64,000 bases of DNA from Adiantum capillus-veneris (GCA_014529385.2 CM043952.1:154765557-154829556); one strand, 5' to 3'; counted from the stretch's first letter, positions 30,311-41,289 are shown. Numbers and translations are program-made. Notes: generated by a model not told the origin, from the sequence alone.

Positions 30311-30569
30311 GTTAGTATTGCAATTTCAAGTTATGCATCATTGCATATGCGAGACCATAGGAATATATTATTTACCTTATGAAAAGAAAACACGGACCGA
30401 AACCACGGGGCTTAACCCCAAGAAATGCGTCATATGTTTGACAAGTAGGAAAGATTGTCTGGTTAAACTGGTTGCTATAGGAAAGAATGTTTGTCCAAAA
30501 CCTTCGGTATGGTTTTTCTCAAGTATCTCTACTTATTAGCGTTGGTATTATGTGGCAGTTGCTGAGGCG

Positions 30570-30723
30570 TGAGATGACGCCCAGGATGGCACCACTGATG
30601 CTGTGGTGAGAGTACACCCAGATTAGCCCAGCTGGATACTGCAGTTTTGTTTTGCCGTGGCATGAGGATGACGCCCAGATTGGCACCGTTGTTGCTGTGA
30701 TGGGAGTACGTCCAGATTAGCAC
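30570..30723 (+). repeat. Two-copy direct repeat (about 95-bp period) in X1
   Basis: GATGACGCCCAGGATGGCACC ... GTACACCCAGATTAGC (from 30574) recurs as GATGACGCCCAGATTGGCACC ... GTACGTCCAGATTAGC (from 30669). X2 does not show this pair. Confidence 0.8.
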
Positions 30724-31002
30724 AACGATTACTTATCGAGCGGTATGGGACGCTCATGAGGACAAGGGTTTTTATGAATAATATATACACCGATCGGACA
30801 TAATAGCGCCAGTAGAGATTCTTGAGTGAACCTAATCCAAGGGTTGTTGGTTTAAAATTGGACGACTTCTTGTTTGACAATTGTTTGTAATACTATTTGA
30901 AGGGCTGTTTTAACGAACCAGTATCATAAATAAAGTAAAGGAACATGTATGTTTAAACAGTGTGGTAGTAATTAGATAACAAAAGAAGGGTGAGTGTGGT
31001 GT

Positions 31003-31075
31003 GGAAAGTGGGAGAATGATACCCCGACGTTATCATTCTATGGACGGGTGGACCCGATGAGTCGGGTAACTTTCC
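31003..31075 (+). ncRNA. Possible structured RNA (three-way junction) in the X1 3' module
   Basis: Perfect complementary pairs nest here: GGAAAGT (31003-31009) with ACTTTCC (31069-31075) encloses two hairpins, AGAATGAT/ATCATTCT (31013-31020 / 31032-31039) and ACCCGA/TCGGGT (31052-31057 / 31062-31067). At the same place X2 keeps the linker GACGGGTGGACC exactly. Its hairpins differ by two paired changes (A-T to T-A, C-G to T-A), but it has a weaker outer stem and one mismatch. The fold is an inference from two copies only. Confidence 0.35.
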
Positions 31076-31409
31076 AACGCTAGAATTTTTTCTTTAGTCA
31101 TAAATCTTAAAAGAGACAAACCTTGGCGGCTGTGCTTCTGAAACATGGAAAAAAAAGCGCACAGGTTGGTCACTCTAAGATTTATACTTTTAGGTATAAT
31201 TGATTATAGATAGTTTTTAGATAGGGTTATGGTGGTCACGCTCCGCCATAGCGAGATAGGACCAATCCTTCACTAACGGTTCATGCCCATGGCTACGTAG
31301 TAGCTAAGGCAATGTCCATTGGTTTTTCCTTATCAGGATTGGAGACCTATCAAAGGTACTCCGCTCCTCTCGACAAGGGGCAAGGACCTCACACTGTGAT
31401 TGGCACATT

Positions 31410-32386
31410 CAATTGCGTGGCCTTTGATGAATGGCAACTTGAGCAGAAAGAAAAAGTGAAAGATAAAATTACATGTCTACGTGGCAATGTGAACAAGGTT
31501 TCTTGGTGGAGGAGTATAATGGATGCATACCATGTAATGATGCCTGCTATGTTCGCGATCCGCAATCTTGATCAAAGGGCACCAAACTTGGGCAAAGTGT
31601 GGATGACATGGTGGTCAGTCCAACAGAGTCTTGAAAATCCTGAAGAGCTGAAAGAGTCTATAGCAGAGAAGGACTGACGATTATCATTCTCTAGCAAACA
31701 ACACAAAATTTGGCTAAGTATTTTCATGCAAGGTGGAAGAGTGCTTATAGTCCACTCCATAGCGTGGCTTACATGCTCGATCCAGAGTATTGAAATTTAG
31801 ATCTGATGTCCAATACAGATGTGGTAGGTGATTTCTATCATGTGGCCAACACGTTCTACTCCAACGTTTAGGACCGACTTGATTACATCAAAGAAATGAG
31901 TGCATTTAGATTAAAAGAAGGTCCTTTTGCGAATGATTTTGTACAGGTAATGGCAAAAGAGCAACCTGCATGGAAGTGGTGGATGATGAATGGTGGAGAG
32001 CATTACTCTACCTTACGTCCCCTTCCAATGAAAGTACTCACACAATGTGCAGCAAAATCAAGTTTAGAGAAATTGGAGTACATACAAGTATATTCACAGC
32101 ACTATTCACAACAAACTATTAGCAAACAGAGCAAAAAAAATTGGTGTATCTGTATTGCAACGAAAAGATAGTGAATCACATCGAAAGTGTTGGCTACGAG
32201 GAGGAAATGCCAACCTACTTGTGTGATTGTCAAAACAAAGATGAAGAAGAGTTCAATGTTGGTGTATCTCAATGCACTGTAGATGAAATAGAAGAGAATT
32301 TGATAATAGATTTGGAGGTTGAATTACAAGGAGAACCACAACACTCAAACTTAGAACCAGATAACAACTCAACTGATTCAATATAG
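31410..32386 (+). pseudogene. hAT-family transposase, C-terminal part with dimerisation domain
   Basis: Homology to hAT proteins resumes near 31410: CVAFDEWQLEQKEKVKDKIT, VSWWRSIMDAYHVMMPAMF, then after a frameshift HARWKSAYSPLHSVAYMLDP and FVQVMAKEQPAWKWWMMNGG, the start of the hAT C-terminal dimerisation region. A last frameshift leads to KLVYLYCNEKIVNHIESV and an acidic tail ending at 32386. Together with 27315-28513 it accounts for a whole transposase. The copy is inactive: it has several stops and the X1 interruption. Terminal inverted repeats were not found. Confidence 0.8.
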
Positions 32387-32603
32387 CTTGAGAGTAGAAT
32401 GCGTAAACTTCAATAACCATTGTAAAAGACCTTGTATTCAAATGTGTTTTGAGTAATTACAATGCTTCATATTCGCAATAGTACATAGTTTGTGGCGATA
32501 TTATATAGTTTGTCGATCTCAATTGTGTTGACCTGAAGCAGCATCTTGCTCATCAAACAGATTTCTAATTGTGCTAGGGGTATCTGGGAGTGCTTGCTTG
32601 AAT

Positions 32604-33568
32604 TTATATTTGTTTTGTCATGCCAAACATAATATATATTCCTTGTGGAATATCTTGTGAACAGATTGCACATCGACTACTATTTTGCATCAAATGATTA
32701 AGACAAACTAAATGATAATAATGACCACATTTCAATGTATAATATCCACTCCATCCATGAAAATTCTTGTAGAAAAATGGATATTGGGAAGATGAGGATG
32801 CATCTGAAGTAGATGAGGGGACCAACTCCAGATGCAAGACAAGGTGGTTGATGTGTGTCCCTTGTATAGGTGTTGGATTCACTTGCTGTGTTAGATTTTC
32901 AACGTCCTGACTTAAGTGGTGAATGATTTTCTCCATCCGGACTTGTGAGGGTTGCGGTGTCTGGGTGGCTATAGAAAGCTGTGTTATTTTTGCATCTTTC
33001 TTTGCCAATTGTGTCATGTAAATATCCTTCTCTCTTTTTAACTCTAGGTCGGCACCTTCCACTATCAATGCCAGCTCATCTCAGGTGAAAGTGACACAAC
33101 TCTCCCTTAAATCATGAGTGGCAACAATTGTCTCCTTTGATGAGAAGTCTACTCGTCGTTGTTGCACAAAGTGGACATATAACATTTTTGCAAAATATAG
33201 CGCACAATCTGCATTGTGTAGGGGATGGCCATAAACCTCCAAATAAATCCTCTCCGCGTTATCTTTGATCGCATCATGGTTGCACTTTGAAACCTTCCAC
33301 CTTCCTTTCTTGATCTCTACGTCCTCACATGGCCATATTGTCTTGATCATGTCCTTTGTCACTTCTTTATTGATCTCTTTCCATTGCATATTGTTTGGAT
33401 TTGCCCACTTTGAGAGTTGGCGAGCAGTATGTGTCGCTTGTTGTGCCGACATGCTGTGTGCCAGAGACTTCATGCATTGAGATGCATTAACAACTGCTTG
33501 TTGTTGATCATCAGGTAGTGATTGGGTGCCAATATCTTGTCCTTGATCGGTCGTTTTCTCTTAGAGCT
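32604..33568 (-). pseudogene. Coiled-coil protein with C-terminal half-RING-like motif, one premature stop
   Basis: One minus-strand frame runs from about 33560 to 32604, broken only by a TGA near 33081. The first part (SAQQATHTARQLSKWANPNN, WPCEDVEIKKGRWKVSKCNH, VYGHPLHNADCALYF) is unfamiliar. After the stop comes a charged coiled coil (DLELKREKDIYMTQLAKK) and then CGHYYHLVCLNHLMQNSSRC plus AIC, which fits the C-x-H-x2-H-x2-C ... C-x2-C half of a RING-H2 finger; the first C-x2-C pair is absent. It may be an exon of the same gene as the kinase-like ORFs upstream. It converges on the hAT 3' end. Confidence 0.45.
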
Positions 33569-33834
33569 GCAGTCAACAGATAGACAAATATTCAATATTA
33601 TTGGCAAATATATATTCTCACTCATTGGGACACTATGCAGAATCTACTAAATGAAACCACAACAAAGGCGACTAATTGAACCACAAGGCAAATTTGAAAT
33701 ACTGACAGTTAAATGACAAATTTGAAATGACTAAAGATAATTGACTCAATTAGGTAAGCCACTTCAAACCAGATAATACACTTCAATAAAAAAAAGAATA
33801 CACTGGACAAGACATATGTATATCATAGAAATGT

Positions 33835-35331
33835 TTAAATCGGATAAAATGATGGTGCAAGTTCAACAAGTGGACGTTGGATAGGGTTAGGGTCTGTCTT
33901 TAAATGTTTTTTGAAAAATATCAACACGTCAGAAGAATTCCTTTTTTGGTCTCGCTCTTTTAACTTCATCCAACAATCTACTTTAATTTGAATAGCTCTC
34001 ATAACATCTTCGTCCGGGTGGTGAAAAACTTCTTCTGGAAAATAAACTTTTCTGGTTGCACTCCAAAAATCTACCAGCATGTCGAATAGGTAGCCTAATG
34101 CATAAATGTAGCTCGCTTTTGTGTATGCATCTATCCACCGTGGATTGTATAGTTCAGGATCAATCCATGGTCGCTTAGCCATCTCGGCATTCCCTGCTCT
34201 CTGTGCATTCAAAACTGCTTCATCCGACTGTGCGCTTGGATGCAGATAATTATTTGCTACACGCTTAGCTAGTGTTCTCAGCATCATACCCCAATCAATG
34301 ATGTCGACGCAGGGTTTATTGGAACGAGTAAAGTCCAACATTATGTTGAACGGGTGTAGGTCGCTGTGCACTATACCGGCCAAGTGGGTAGCTGCAACGC
34401 CGTCGATTAAGGCATGAAAATTTTCTGGCATCTTCTCAATCACTGCTTTGATCCGCACCATGTCTATCTCGCTTACAGGAAGATTTGCGACAGGCAATGA
34501 CCTCCAGCCGTGTTGTAGCCTGTGCATGTGTCTTCTGAACAATCTGTGAGCGAACGGTAAGCGACACATCATATCGCCCATGGTACCCCTATTATAGTAT
34601 GGGAATATTGTGCTCCAAGGAGCTTTTGTAGATAGTAAACCCAATGCACCGGCCTTATAATGGAGGGGTGAAGAGTTTGCATTTGTTTATCTATCTGAAA
34701 GCTGTCAAATTCTGCCTCACTCCCTCCGTTGTAACATTTTTCCACATATGTAATGTGGTCTAGAAAAAATAAGATACCTTTGATGGTGTACAATATGCAC
34801 ACACCGAAGGAGCCTACTCCAATCCTAATACCTTCTACCAAAGCTTTGTGAGGGATGCCGACAAGATGAGCGCACTTTTCATTCAAATCAGTGTGCATGA
34901 TTGTGCTGGTGCCGCTAGCATTGGATCGACCTCCCAAAGCTGCTTGCGCATTTTTGGCCATCTTCAATCTCTTGGGTAAGGCTTCTTGGTCGTGCGCTTT
35001 CACACGCTTCATCTTTAACTTCTGTTCTTTCCACAATTTATCCTAGAGCTCTAATTTTGACATGTCGCAGATAGGTGGAATATCTTCCTTTAAGTCTCTG
35101 CATCATACTTTCATATTTCCCAACACTGTCCCGACCTTGTGGTGGGGTCAAATTCTCGTATCCCAGCTGGAAGCAACAACTGGTATTGGCCTTCAAGTCC
35201 CAACCTGCGCTCTGTGTTCTCCCATATAGCACTAGTGATGTCTTTGATTTAGACATCGCTTTCACTAATCTGTAGTATACGATCAACTCTACATGATGAG
35301 ATTGCCAAAATACATTCTTTACGAATGGCAT
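33835..35331 (-). pseudogene. Protein-kinase-fold pseudogene
   Basis: Three overlapping minus-strand frames form one kinase-like protein. An N-terminal basic region (KTSLVLYGRTQSAGWDLKAN; KMKRVKAHDQEALPKRLKMA) precedes a glycine loop IRIGVGSFGVC, a C-helix-like EAEFDSF and a hinge-like PSIIRPVHWVYYLQ. Then come the catalytic loop HLAGIVHSDLHPFNIMLD (H-x-D ... N) and DIIDWG in place of DFG, and a C-lobe with YALGYLFDMLVDFW. The DWG variant and the long basic N-terminus separate it from ordinary receptor kinases. Frameshifts near 35037 and 34600 break it. It could be a host gene relic or a gene carried by a transposon; no transposase on this strand is evident. Confidence 0.6.
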
Positions 35332-35766
35332 GCATAATACATTTTTTTTGATGTAGCGTCATATTTGCATTGGACAATAAAAAAATAGCATATCAAATAC
35401 AAATTCATGGTTGCGAATGACACTAACACTCTCACACTATCTCAGATAAACTCTTAACCACCACTTGAAGACTTTAACAAATGTGCAAGGAAATATTGAT
35501 AAAAATTGAAAATAATATTCACTTAGAATTGCAATCTGTTACACGTGTAAAAAGCAGTTCAAACAAGTGGTTTATAAGAACTTAATTCAGATCAAAGAAT
35601 ACATGTTAACAGTATGGCACATTTCAACATATATTGAATTTTTAACTTATATTTTTCTCCACGCGCACATACTAATTCAAACAAAGCACACGCCGACTTA
35701 AAAACTTCAAAAACATTTAAAACATTGAAAGTATACAAATTGGACTAGCAAATTGTGTTTACACAC

Positions 35767-36060
35767 TTTTTTACATAGAACTTATGTAAATGTAGCAATC
35801 AAAAAGCGATGATAATTGATGCTCTTTAAAAAGATACAAAAGAATATTTAACATGCAAAGTGTGTGAATTTAGATATTTTACAGAGAATTTATGTAAATG
35901 AAGCCTTAAAAATAGCAATAATGCTTGAGAGTCCTTTAAAAAGATTAAAAAAGAATATTAAACATGCAATTTGTGTGCAAATACTTTTTTACATGTAATT
36001 TATATAAATGAAACATTTAAAATAGCGATGATTCATGAATAAAGTATTCTTTTGAATATG
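35767..36060. repeat. Tandem repeat of about 109-bp period, AT-rich
   Basis: ACATAGAACTTATGTAAATG (35773), ACAGAGAATTTATGTAAATG (35881) and ACATGTAATTTATATAAATG (35991) mark three units, each followed by TTTAAAAAGAT and AACATGCAA. From 35340 to 35766 nothing else is visible. Confidence 0.75.
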
Positions 36061-36139
36061 ATTAGCTAGTATATAATTTCAAATGGACAGTTAAAAACAA
36101 CAAAATCAAACAGTTCATACATTCTGTATATGGAATACT

Positions 36140-36740
36140 CTTCACAGCCGCGTTACCGACCAAGTATTTCATATACTTAATACTTAAAAAATTAACTGCA
36201 CATGCACATACAAATTATATGACGTTCGTATGGTCGGGTTAACGACCTGAACACCACATTTATCCAAAAGCATATGCTTCTAACAAATGACACTCTATTA
36301 GCCGCGTTACCGATCGAGTGCCACCTGAATCTAAGGAAAAACAATGGCCTGCATACAAACATCATATAGCCGCGTTACCGATCGATTCCCATATGTTTTT
36401 TGGGAAAGGGAAAGGGAAGCGGACTTACCATAAGGATACTAGATTTGTCGTGTTACTAACGTAGTACCCAGACAGTAAGCCAATACTTACCACAAGGACA
36501 CCATCTTCCCCGCGTCACTGAGGTGATGCCCCCGTGATAAGCACTATTCCGTAGAATAGCTTACACACACACTCCCATTGTGTGGTAAGGTACCTTATTA
36601 CTGCGGTGCACTACAACAAAAGGCACGCTACCGCACAACGCATACACACACAACACATACCCGGATCGTGTGGTCAGGTACTCTACTGTTGCCACGTAGT
36701 GCGACGCAGAGCACGCTCCCACACGACCCCCTCTCTCCCT
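36140..36740. repeat. Degenerate repeat of GCCGCGTTACCGATCGA-type motifs
   Basis: GCCGCGTTACCGACCAAG (about 36149), GTCGGGTTAACGACC (36233), GCCGCGTTACCGATCGAGT (36301), GCCGCGTTACCGATCGATT (36370), GTCGTGTTACTAACG (36449) and CCGCGTCACTGAGG (36511) recur every 65-90 bases. A further pair with GTGTGGTAAGGTACCTTA / GTGTGGTCAGGTACTCTA lies at 36575 and 36668. GC-rich motifs in an AT-rich background suggest binding sites or sub-terminal repeats of a transposon. Confidence 0.65.
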
Positions 36741-36783
36741 CTCTCCTCTCTCCTCTCGACGTACCTGCAAAGGTGGTCGCAAG

Positions 36784-36787
<4 letters not shown>

Positions 36788-36874
<87 letters not shown>
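36788..36874. repeat. (CT)n microsatellite
   Basis: About 43 uninterrupted CT units. Confidence 0.97.
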
Positions 36875-36877
<3 letters not shown>

Positions 36878-36894
36878 AGATGAAAGGAAGACAA

Positions 36895-37200
36895 AAATAC
36901 ACCCAGCGGGCCCGATCGGGTCCGCGTATATATAACACTGAGAGCCTGCCGGGATTTTAAGTATTCCCGACGGGCCCACAAGAAAAATGATGAACCCCGG
37001 CGGGCCCGTCGGGGATATTGAAAAGCCCGGCGGGAATTTTGTGGGTTTGCAGGTCACCATTAACCGGGTTCTGTGTGATTATGTTTACTGTGACCATGTA
37101 AATATGTCAATAAGACCTTGTGATCACACAAAATTTGACGTAATTACGTAAATATTAAATCCCTACTTCTAGAAGTTATTGTAGTAACTGCCCTTGTAAT
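36895..37200 (+). repeat. LTR fragment related to the Ty3-C LTR, with GC palindromes
   Basis: Shares with the Ty3-C LTR (read in its own direction) the sequence of GC palindromes (near-perfect 20-mer at 36995-37014, CCCGGCGGG at 37025), TTTGCAGGTCA, TGTGATCAC, ACGTAATTACGT and AATCCCT...CTAGAAG. Orientation is plus, opposite to the protein fragment that follows, so this is a rearranged piece or a solo LTR part. Confidence 0.55.
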
Positions 37201-38700
37201 TATTGATGTGTGACTGATCCACTATTCGGCTTTCTAGGAGACAGTTCCTACATGCTGGGACTGTTTTTTCCTTTTACACCCACTATCCAGTATTGCCATG
37301 GTTTCTATGTCATTATATCTCACTGGAAGGGTTGTATTTCCTTCTTCCCCTTTGTAGTATTCTTCGACTTTGTTCATTGGAACATATCAAACCTCTTTGT
37401 TATCCAATTCGTGTTTCGTTTTTTCCAATTTTTTTACAATTACCCTTGTTATCCCCACCTTCTCCAGAGTTTTCTATAGATCATTCTATAAATATGGTCT
37501 GATTTTTAACCGTTCTCCTAAAGTAATAATGCATTGGATGGGTGTAGACATGATTGAATGGATGTTGTCTACTTCTAGGGTCTGTTTCGCTCTCTTTATT
37601 TGAGTGGTTTTACACATGGATTCATCTTTGTTAGCTTCCAAGTAAGAGGGTAACGTTTTCAAAGTCAACGGTTCAGACATTCCTGAAGCTTCAGGTCTGT
37701 AGTTCCCATACAAGGATTGTACGTCCATGTCCATATCAGGAGGTAGATTGTCTAACCAAACTTCCTCTATAGGAGCTGACTTCAGAGTTAGGCTCCCATC
37801 ATTAATCTCTCTAACTTTTTCGCATAACGGGGTTCCGACTTCGGCATCGGAAAATTTAGCATTCCAAGAGTATTTTCCTCAGGTGTCCTAGAGTTTTATT
37901 CCACTTTCAGAGCTCTTCGTTCCATCAAAAATCTCATTCGAGCTACGATTCAGCAGCTGCATTTTTCAGCCCTCTTGTGGTAGTTTGTGTTGCAGAGCTT
38001 CCATAGTCATTATAGGTACAGGTATAGGTACATAGAGTGGCTTGGTTAGCTTTCTCTATGCTTCTCGACCTCGATATTGACTTTGGCTACGGCATCGGCA
38101 TCAACTAACAGGCCACTAGTTTTAGTGCTTGCGATATTTTGGTTCCAGTAAGAGCAGTTTTTTATGCATACATGAATATGTTGGCACTTTTAACAGTGTT
38201 TGAGCTCTTTTGAGACCAGTTTGACTCCCCGCAAGGATATTTATTTGCATGCACATTATTTTGGTGCATGTTTGAGCATTGTGATTGACTTGTATGTCTT
38301 TGTGGATACTGCCATTGTATGCTTTTGTGGAGCCATCTTTTGGCTAGTATGACAGTCCTGGCATTTCTAAGACTTGGTCCGGATGATAGCTAGTTTTGAG
38401 ACTTGGCTGTATGTTTTGTTGCATAACCTACATTGGTGAGGGTCGATAGCGGAAGGTTTTCATTGAACTGGGGTATTCTCAAATGTGGAAATACCTTCGG
38501 TGATATAGGTAGCTGGAGAATCCCTTACAAGACCTCGCCATATGACATGTATAGAGTGGTATAGGTGCTTTTGACACCGAGTTAGCGGTCTATGGTCAGT
38601 TTGACAGTTTATGCACCTCGTCCGGTCTCTATATAGTGTGCTTTGAGAGGCATTTCCCTCTTTTATTCTTTGTGAGTGACATACCTTGTCATTTTGTCTC
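37200..38700 (-). pseudogene. Decayed Cys/His-rich and protease-like retroelement fragment
   Basis: On the minus strand several Cys/His clusters occur in a row: RCINCQTDHRPLTRC (about 38600), CRLCNKTY and KCQDCHTS (38430-38330), and KCQHIHVCIKNC (38190-38150). Further on, TLPVRYNDIETMAILDSG (about 37330-37270) looks like a retropepsin active site (DSG), followed by a frame break. The order knuckle-like clusters then DSG fits a gag-protease region. The number of Cys clusters is unusual. The middle (37900-38100) has many stops and is not interpretable. Confidence 0.35.
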
Positions 38701-38778
38701 ATACTTTGGTTGGCATAGTCCCAAATACAAAGGAGACTGCCAAAAATTTTCTAAAATCTTTTGGTAGTTTTGTCACCA

Positions 38779-39730
38779 TGTCTACTAGAAAATATTGTGA
38801 CATTTATGACATAAAGAAGTTTGATGGCACTAATTTTCAGCTTTGGAAGAACCAAATGCATGGGGAATGCATGATGTGCTTGTCCAAAAGAAGAAAACGT
38901 TGTATATTGCAGCTAGAATTAAAGATATGCACATGACTTAGTTTTAGTAGGAGGAGCTTGATGAGCTATGCAGGTCTACGATTAGCCTGCATCTTGGTGA
39001 GTCGGTGTACTTTTTAGTGTTGGAATGCGAGATTGCTCATGCTTTATGGAAGAAATTATGTGGCACTTACGAAAAGGATACGGCTAGCAATAAGGTTTTC
39101 CTAATGTGAAAACTTTTCAACCTTCATATGAAGGAGTCAGCTAGCCTTGCCAGCCATATCAATGATTTTGATTCTCTTTTTGTCCAAATTCATTCACAAT
39201 GCATGCCCATTGATGATGAGATGAAAGAAATATTTTTTCTTTGTTCGCTACCATCCTCTTGGGATATCGTTTACACAGCTGTTAGTAACTCTGCTCCTAA
39301 TACGCTAAAATATGATGATGTTACTAGTGCACTTTTGTTAGAGGAGATGTGTCAGAAGATCGTAGCTAGCTCGCATCATGGCAAAGCTCATTATGTGCAA
39401 AGGGATGATAAGCAACGGAAGGGCCGTTCTTCACAACGTGAGTCCAAGAAAGAGGACAATAGATATGCATCAAAGGATAGATCAAAGTCTCATGGTCGCC
39501 GCAATGTTCAATGCCATTATTGTGATAAGTTTGGTCACATAAAGAAGGATTGTTATGCTTGGAATCATGACAAAGAGAAGGGCAGAGGTAAAAGCAAAGA
39601 TCATGAGGATAGAGAGGATAAACCAAAGAGTTCGGTAAAGATTGAAGAACTGAACATAGTTCAGGATGACAGTGATGCGCAAGACATTAATACGTTGAGT
39701 GAAAATAATGATGTATTTTCTGATGCATAA
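38779..39730 (+). pseudogene. gag: Copia-1 Gag (UBN2-type) with CCHC knuckle
   Basis: ATG at 38779 starts MSTRKYCDIYDIKKFDGTNF, then QLWKNQM; after a frameshift come CEIAHALWKKLCGTYEKDTA and SNKVFLM, the classic copia Gag core. The frame 39128-39730 gives SLASHINDFDSLFVQIHSQC, a basic Ser/Lys-rich region, and a complete CCHC knuckle CHYCDKFGHIKKDC. It ends in an acidic tail with TAA at 39728. The 5' LTR and primer site of this element are not recognisable upstream. Confidence 0.85.
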
Positions 39731-39731
39731 G

Positions 39732-40140
39732 AAAATCTATCATTTGACGAGTTCTATGCCAGCTGAACTCCTTGTTAGTGGTGAAGTATCCCATACATGG
39801 ATTCTTGATTCAGGTGCTTCATTGCATGTCACACCTCATAGGCATTGGTGTACTACATACGAGAACACCATTGTCTCTATTACACTTCGTGACAGTTACT
39901 CGTGACATTGTTGGCGTAGGTGATATTGCCATGGTTATGGCAAAGGGGATGAAGTTTATCATCCATAATGTGCGTCATGTTCCAGCCTTGACACGCAATC
40001 TGATTTCAGTTGGACGTCTTGATGACTTGGGTTACAAAGTCACTTTTCATCAGCAGTCTTGGCGTGTTGCAAAGGGTTGTCTTATTATAACCCATGGTTC
40101 TAAAGTTGGTTCACTTTATCCTCTTTATGTATCTCATAAA
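39732..40140 (+). pseudogene. pol: Copia-1 aspartic protease and GAG_pre-integrase start
   Basis: HTWILDSGASLHVTPHRHW is a textbook copia protease active site (DSGAS). The frame shifts near 39900, then VRHVPALTRNLISVGRLDD and YKVTFHQQSW follow. The protease domain is complete but frame-broken. Confidence 0.85.
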
Positions 40141-41039
40141 AAACAATGTTCATTCTATAATCGAGTTGCCAACCGTTGCTTTGTGGCATATCCGGTTAGG
40201 ACATATGTCAAAGAAGGGAATGGAGACATTCTCTCCTTTGGGATACCTACCATCTTTGTCATTTTTTTATTTTCCCTTTTGTAAGCACTATCAATATGGA
40301 AAGCAAACACGGACACATCATACACATTATTTTGACAAAGAAAGAAAACCCTTAGAGCTTGTGCGAAGGGATTTATGTGGGCCTATGCCTTCTAAATCCC
40401 ATGGTGTTGCATCTTATTATGTTACATTCATTCACAATGCAACACGGCTTGTTTGGGTCTATGCCATGAAGTCTAAAGATGAGACCTTTTCTTGCTTCAA
40501 AGAGTTCTTATCTAGTGTTGAAACTTAGTCTAAACAAGCTAAAAGCTTTGCGATTAGACGATGGAGGAGAATATGTCTCCAAAGAGTTTACAGACTTCTG
40601 TTCAAGTAGGAGAATTAAGTGTGAGTTTATAGCTCGCTATACCCCTGCACAAAATGGTGTTGCGGAACGAAATGAATAGGACCATGCAAGAGTGGATTAT
40701 GTCTATGGTATCACAGGCTAATCTATTGCAAGAATTTTGTGTTGAAGCATTATACACAGCCGTGTACTTGATCAATAGATCACCACATGCTTCATTACAG
40801 TTTTTGTACCTTTAGAGTTATGGTCAAGACATAAAATGTCTTATGAAAAACTTCGCACATTTGGTTCTGAATCTTATGCACATGTACCCAAGGAGTTGTG
40901 TGCTAAGCTAGATCCTAAGTCCAGGAAATGCATGTTCATTTGCTATGGTGTAGATGGTCAATTTGGATATCGTTTATGGGATCCAAAAAGTCAATCAGTG
41001 ATCTGCAATAGTGATGTTGTCTTTAATGAGACTACTTGA
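40140..41039 (+). pseudogene. pol: Copia-1 integrase
   Basis: Zinc region WHIRLGHMSKKGMET with its Cys pair partly lost (CKHYQYGKQ), core start LVRRDLCGPMPSKSHG, second Asp in LRLDDGGEYVSKEFTDFC and Glu in AQNGVAERNE, followed by a TAG. A decayed stretch leads to KLRTFGSESYAHVPKEL and RLWDPKSQSVICNSDVVFNE (40836-41036), the usual end of the copia integrase region. Frames change at about 40525 and 40680. Confidence 0.85.
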
Positions 41040-41275
41040 TGGATAGACAACCAATGAAAGAGATTGAATTCTGGAAATTGACATTTTGTGATGTATCACC
41101 TCCTATCTAGACAACTCTTGTGCCACTTACTACACAGGCTAGTACAAGCTCTGATCAGCCGTGGAGATCTCAAAGAGTCTCACATCTCCTAGATAGTGGT
41201 GAGCCTTCTTGTTACAAAGAGGCTATGCTAGCCAATGATAAGGTTCAATTGATGGGAACATGCTATGAAGAGGGA
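41040..41275 (+). pseudogene. pol: Copia-1 truncated start of RT region
   Basis: SQRVSHLLDSGEPSCYKEAM and LANDKVQ match the segment before copia RT fingers (EP-x-YxEAM). Homology ends near 41275; RT, RNase H and 3' LTR are absent, so Copia-1 is 3'-truncated. Confidence 0.65.
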
Positions 41276-41289
41276 TCTGTCTAGTATTG

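Larger units (their letters stand above)
28620..31400 (+). mobile_element. X1: unfamiliar element interrupting the hAT gene (boundaries approximate)
   Basis: Between the two parts of the hAT gene lies a unit with a TATA box (29092), a leader with 66-68-bp tandem repeats (29280-29740), a short basic ORF starting MAPKRART (30188) that ends at a splice-donor-like CAG-GTTAGT, and a 3' module (30890-31400). From the short ORF to the end it is homologous in order to X2 at 59322-60610, and both have a TATA box and a tandem-repeat leader upstream. No RT, integrase or transposase is seen. A non-autonomous LTR-type element or leader is my best guess. LTR ends and target duplications were not identified. 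Confidence 0.5.

Noticed and set aside
31045-31075. Hammerhead or twister ribozyme from the CCGATGAGTCGG stretch
   Set aside because: The required CUGAUGA ... GAAA core and cleavage-site geometry are not present; only a generic hairpin fold is supported.
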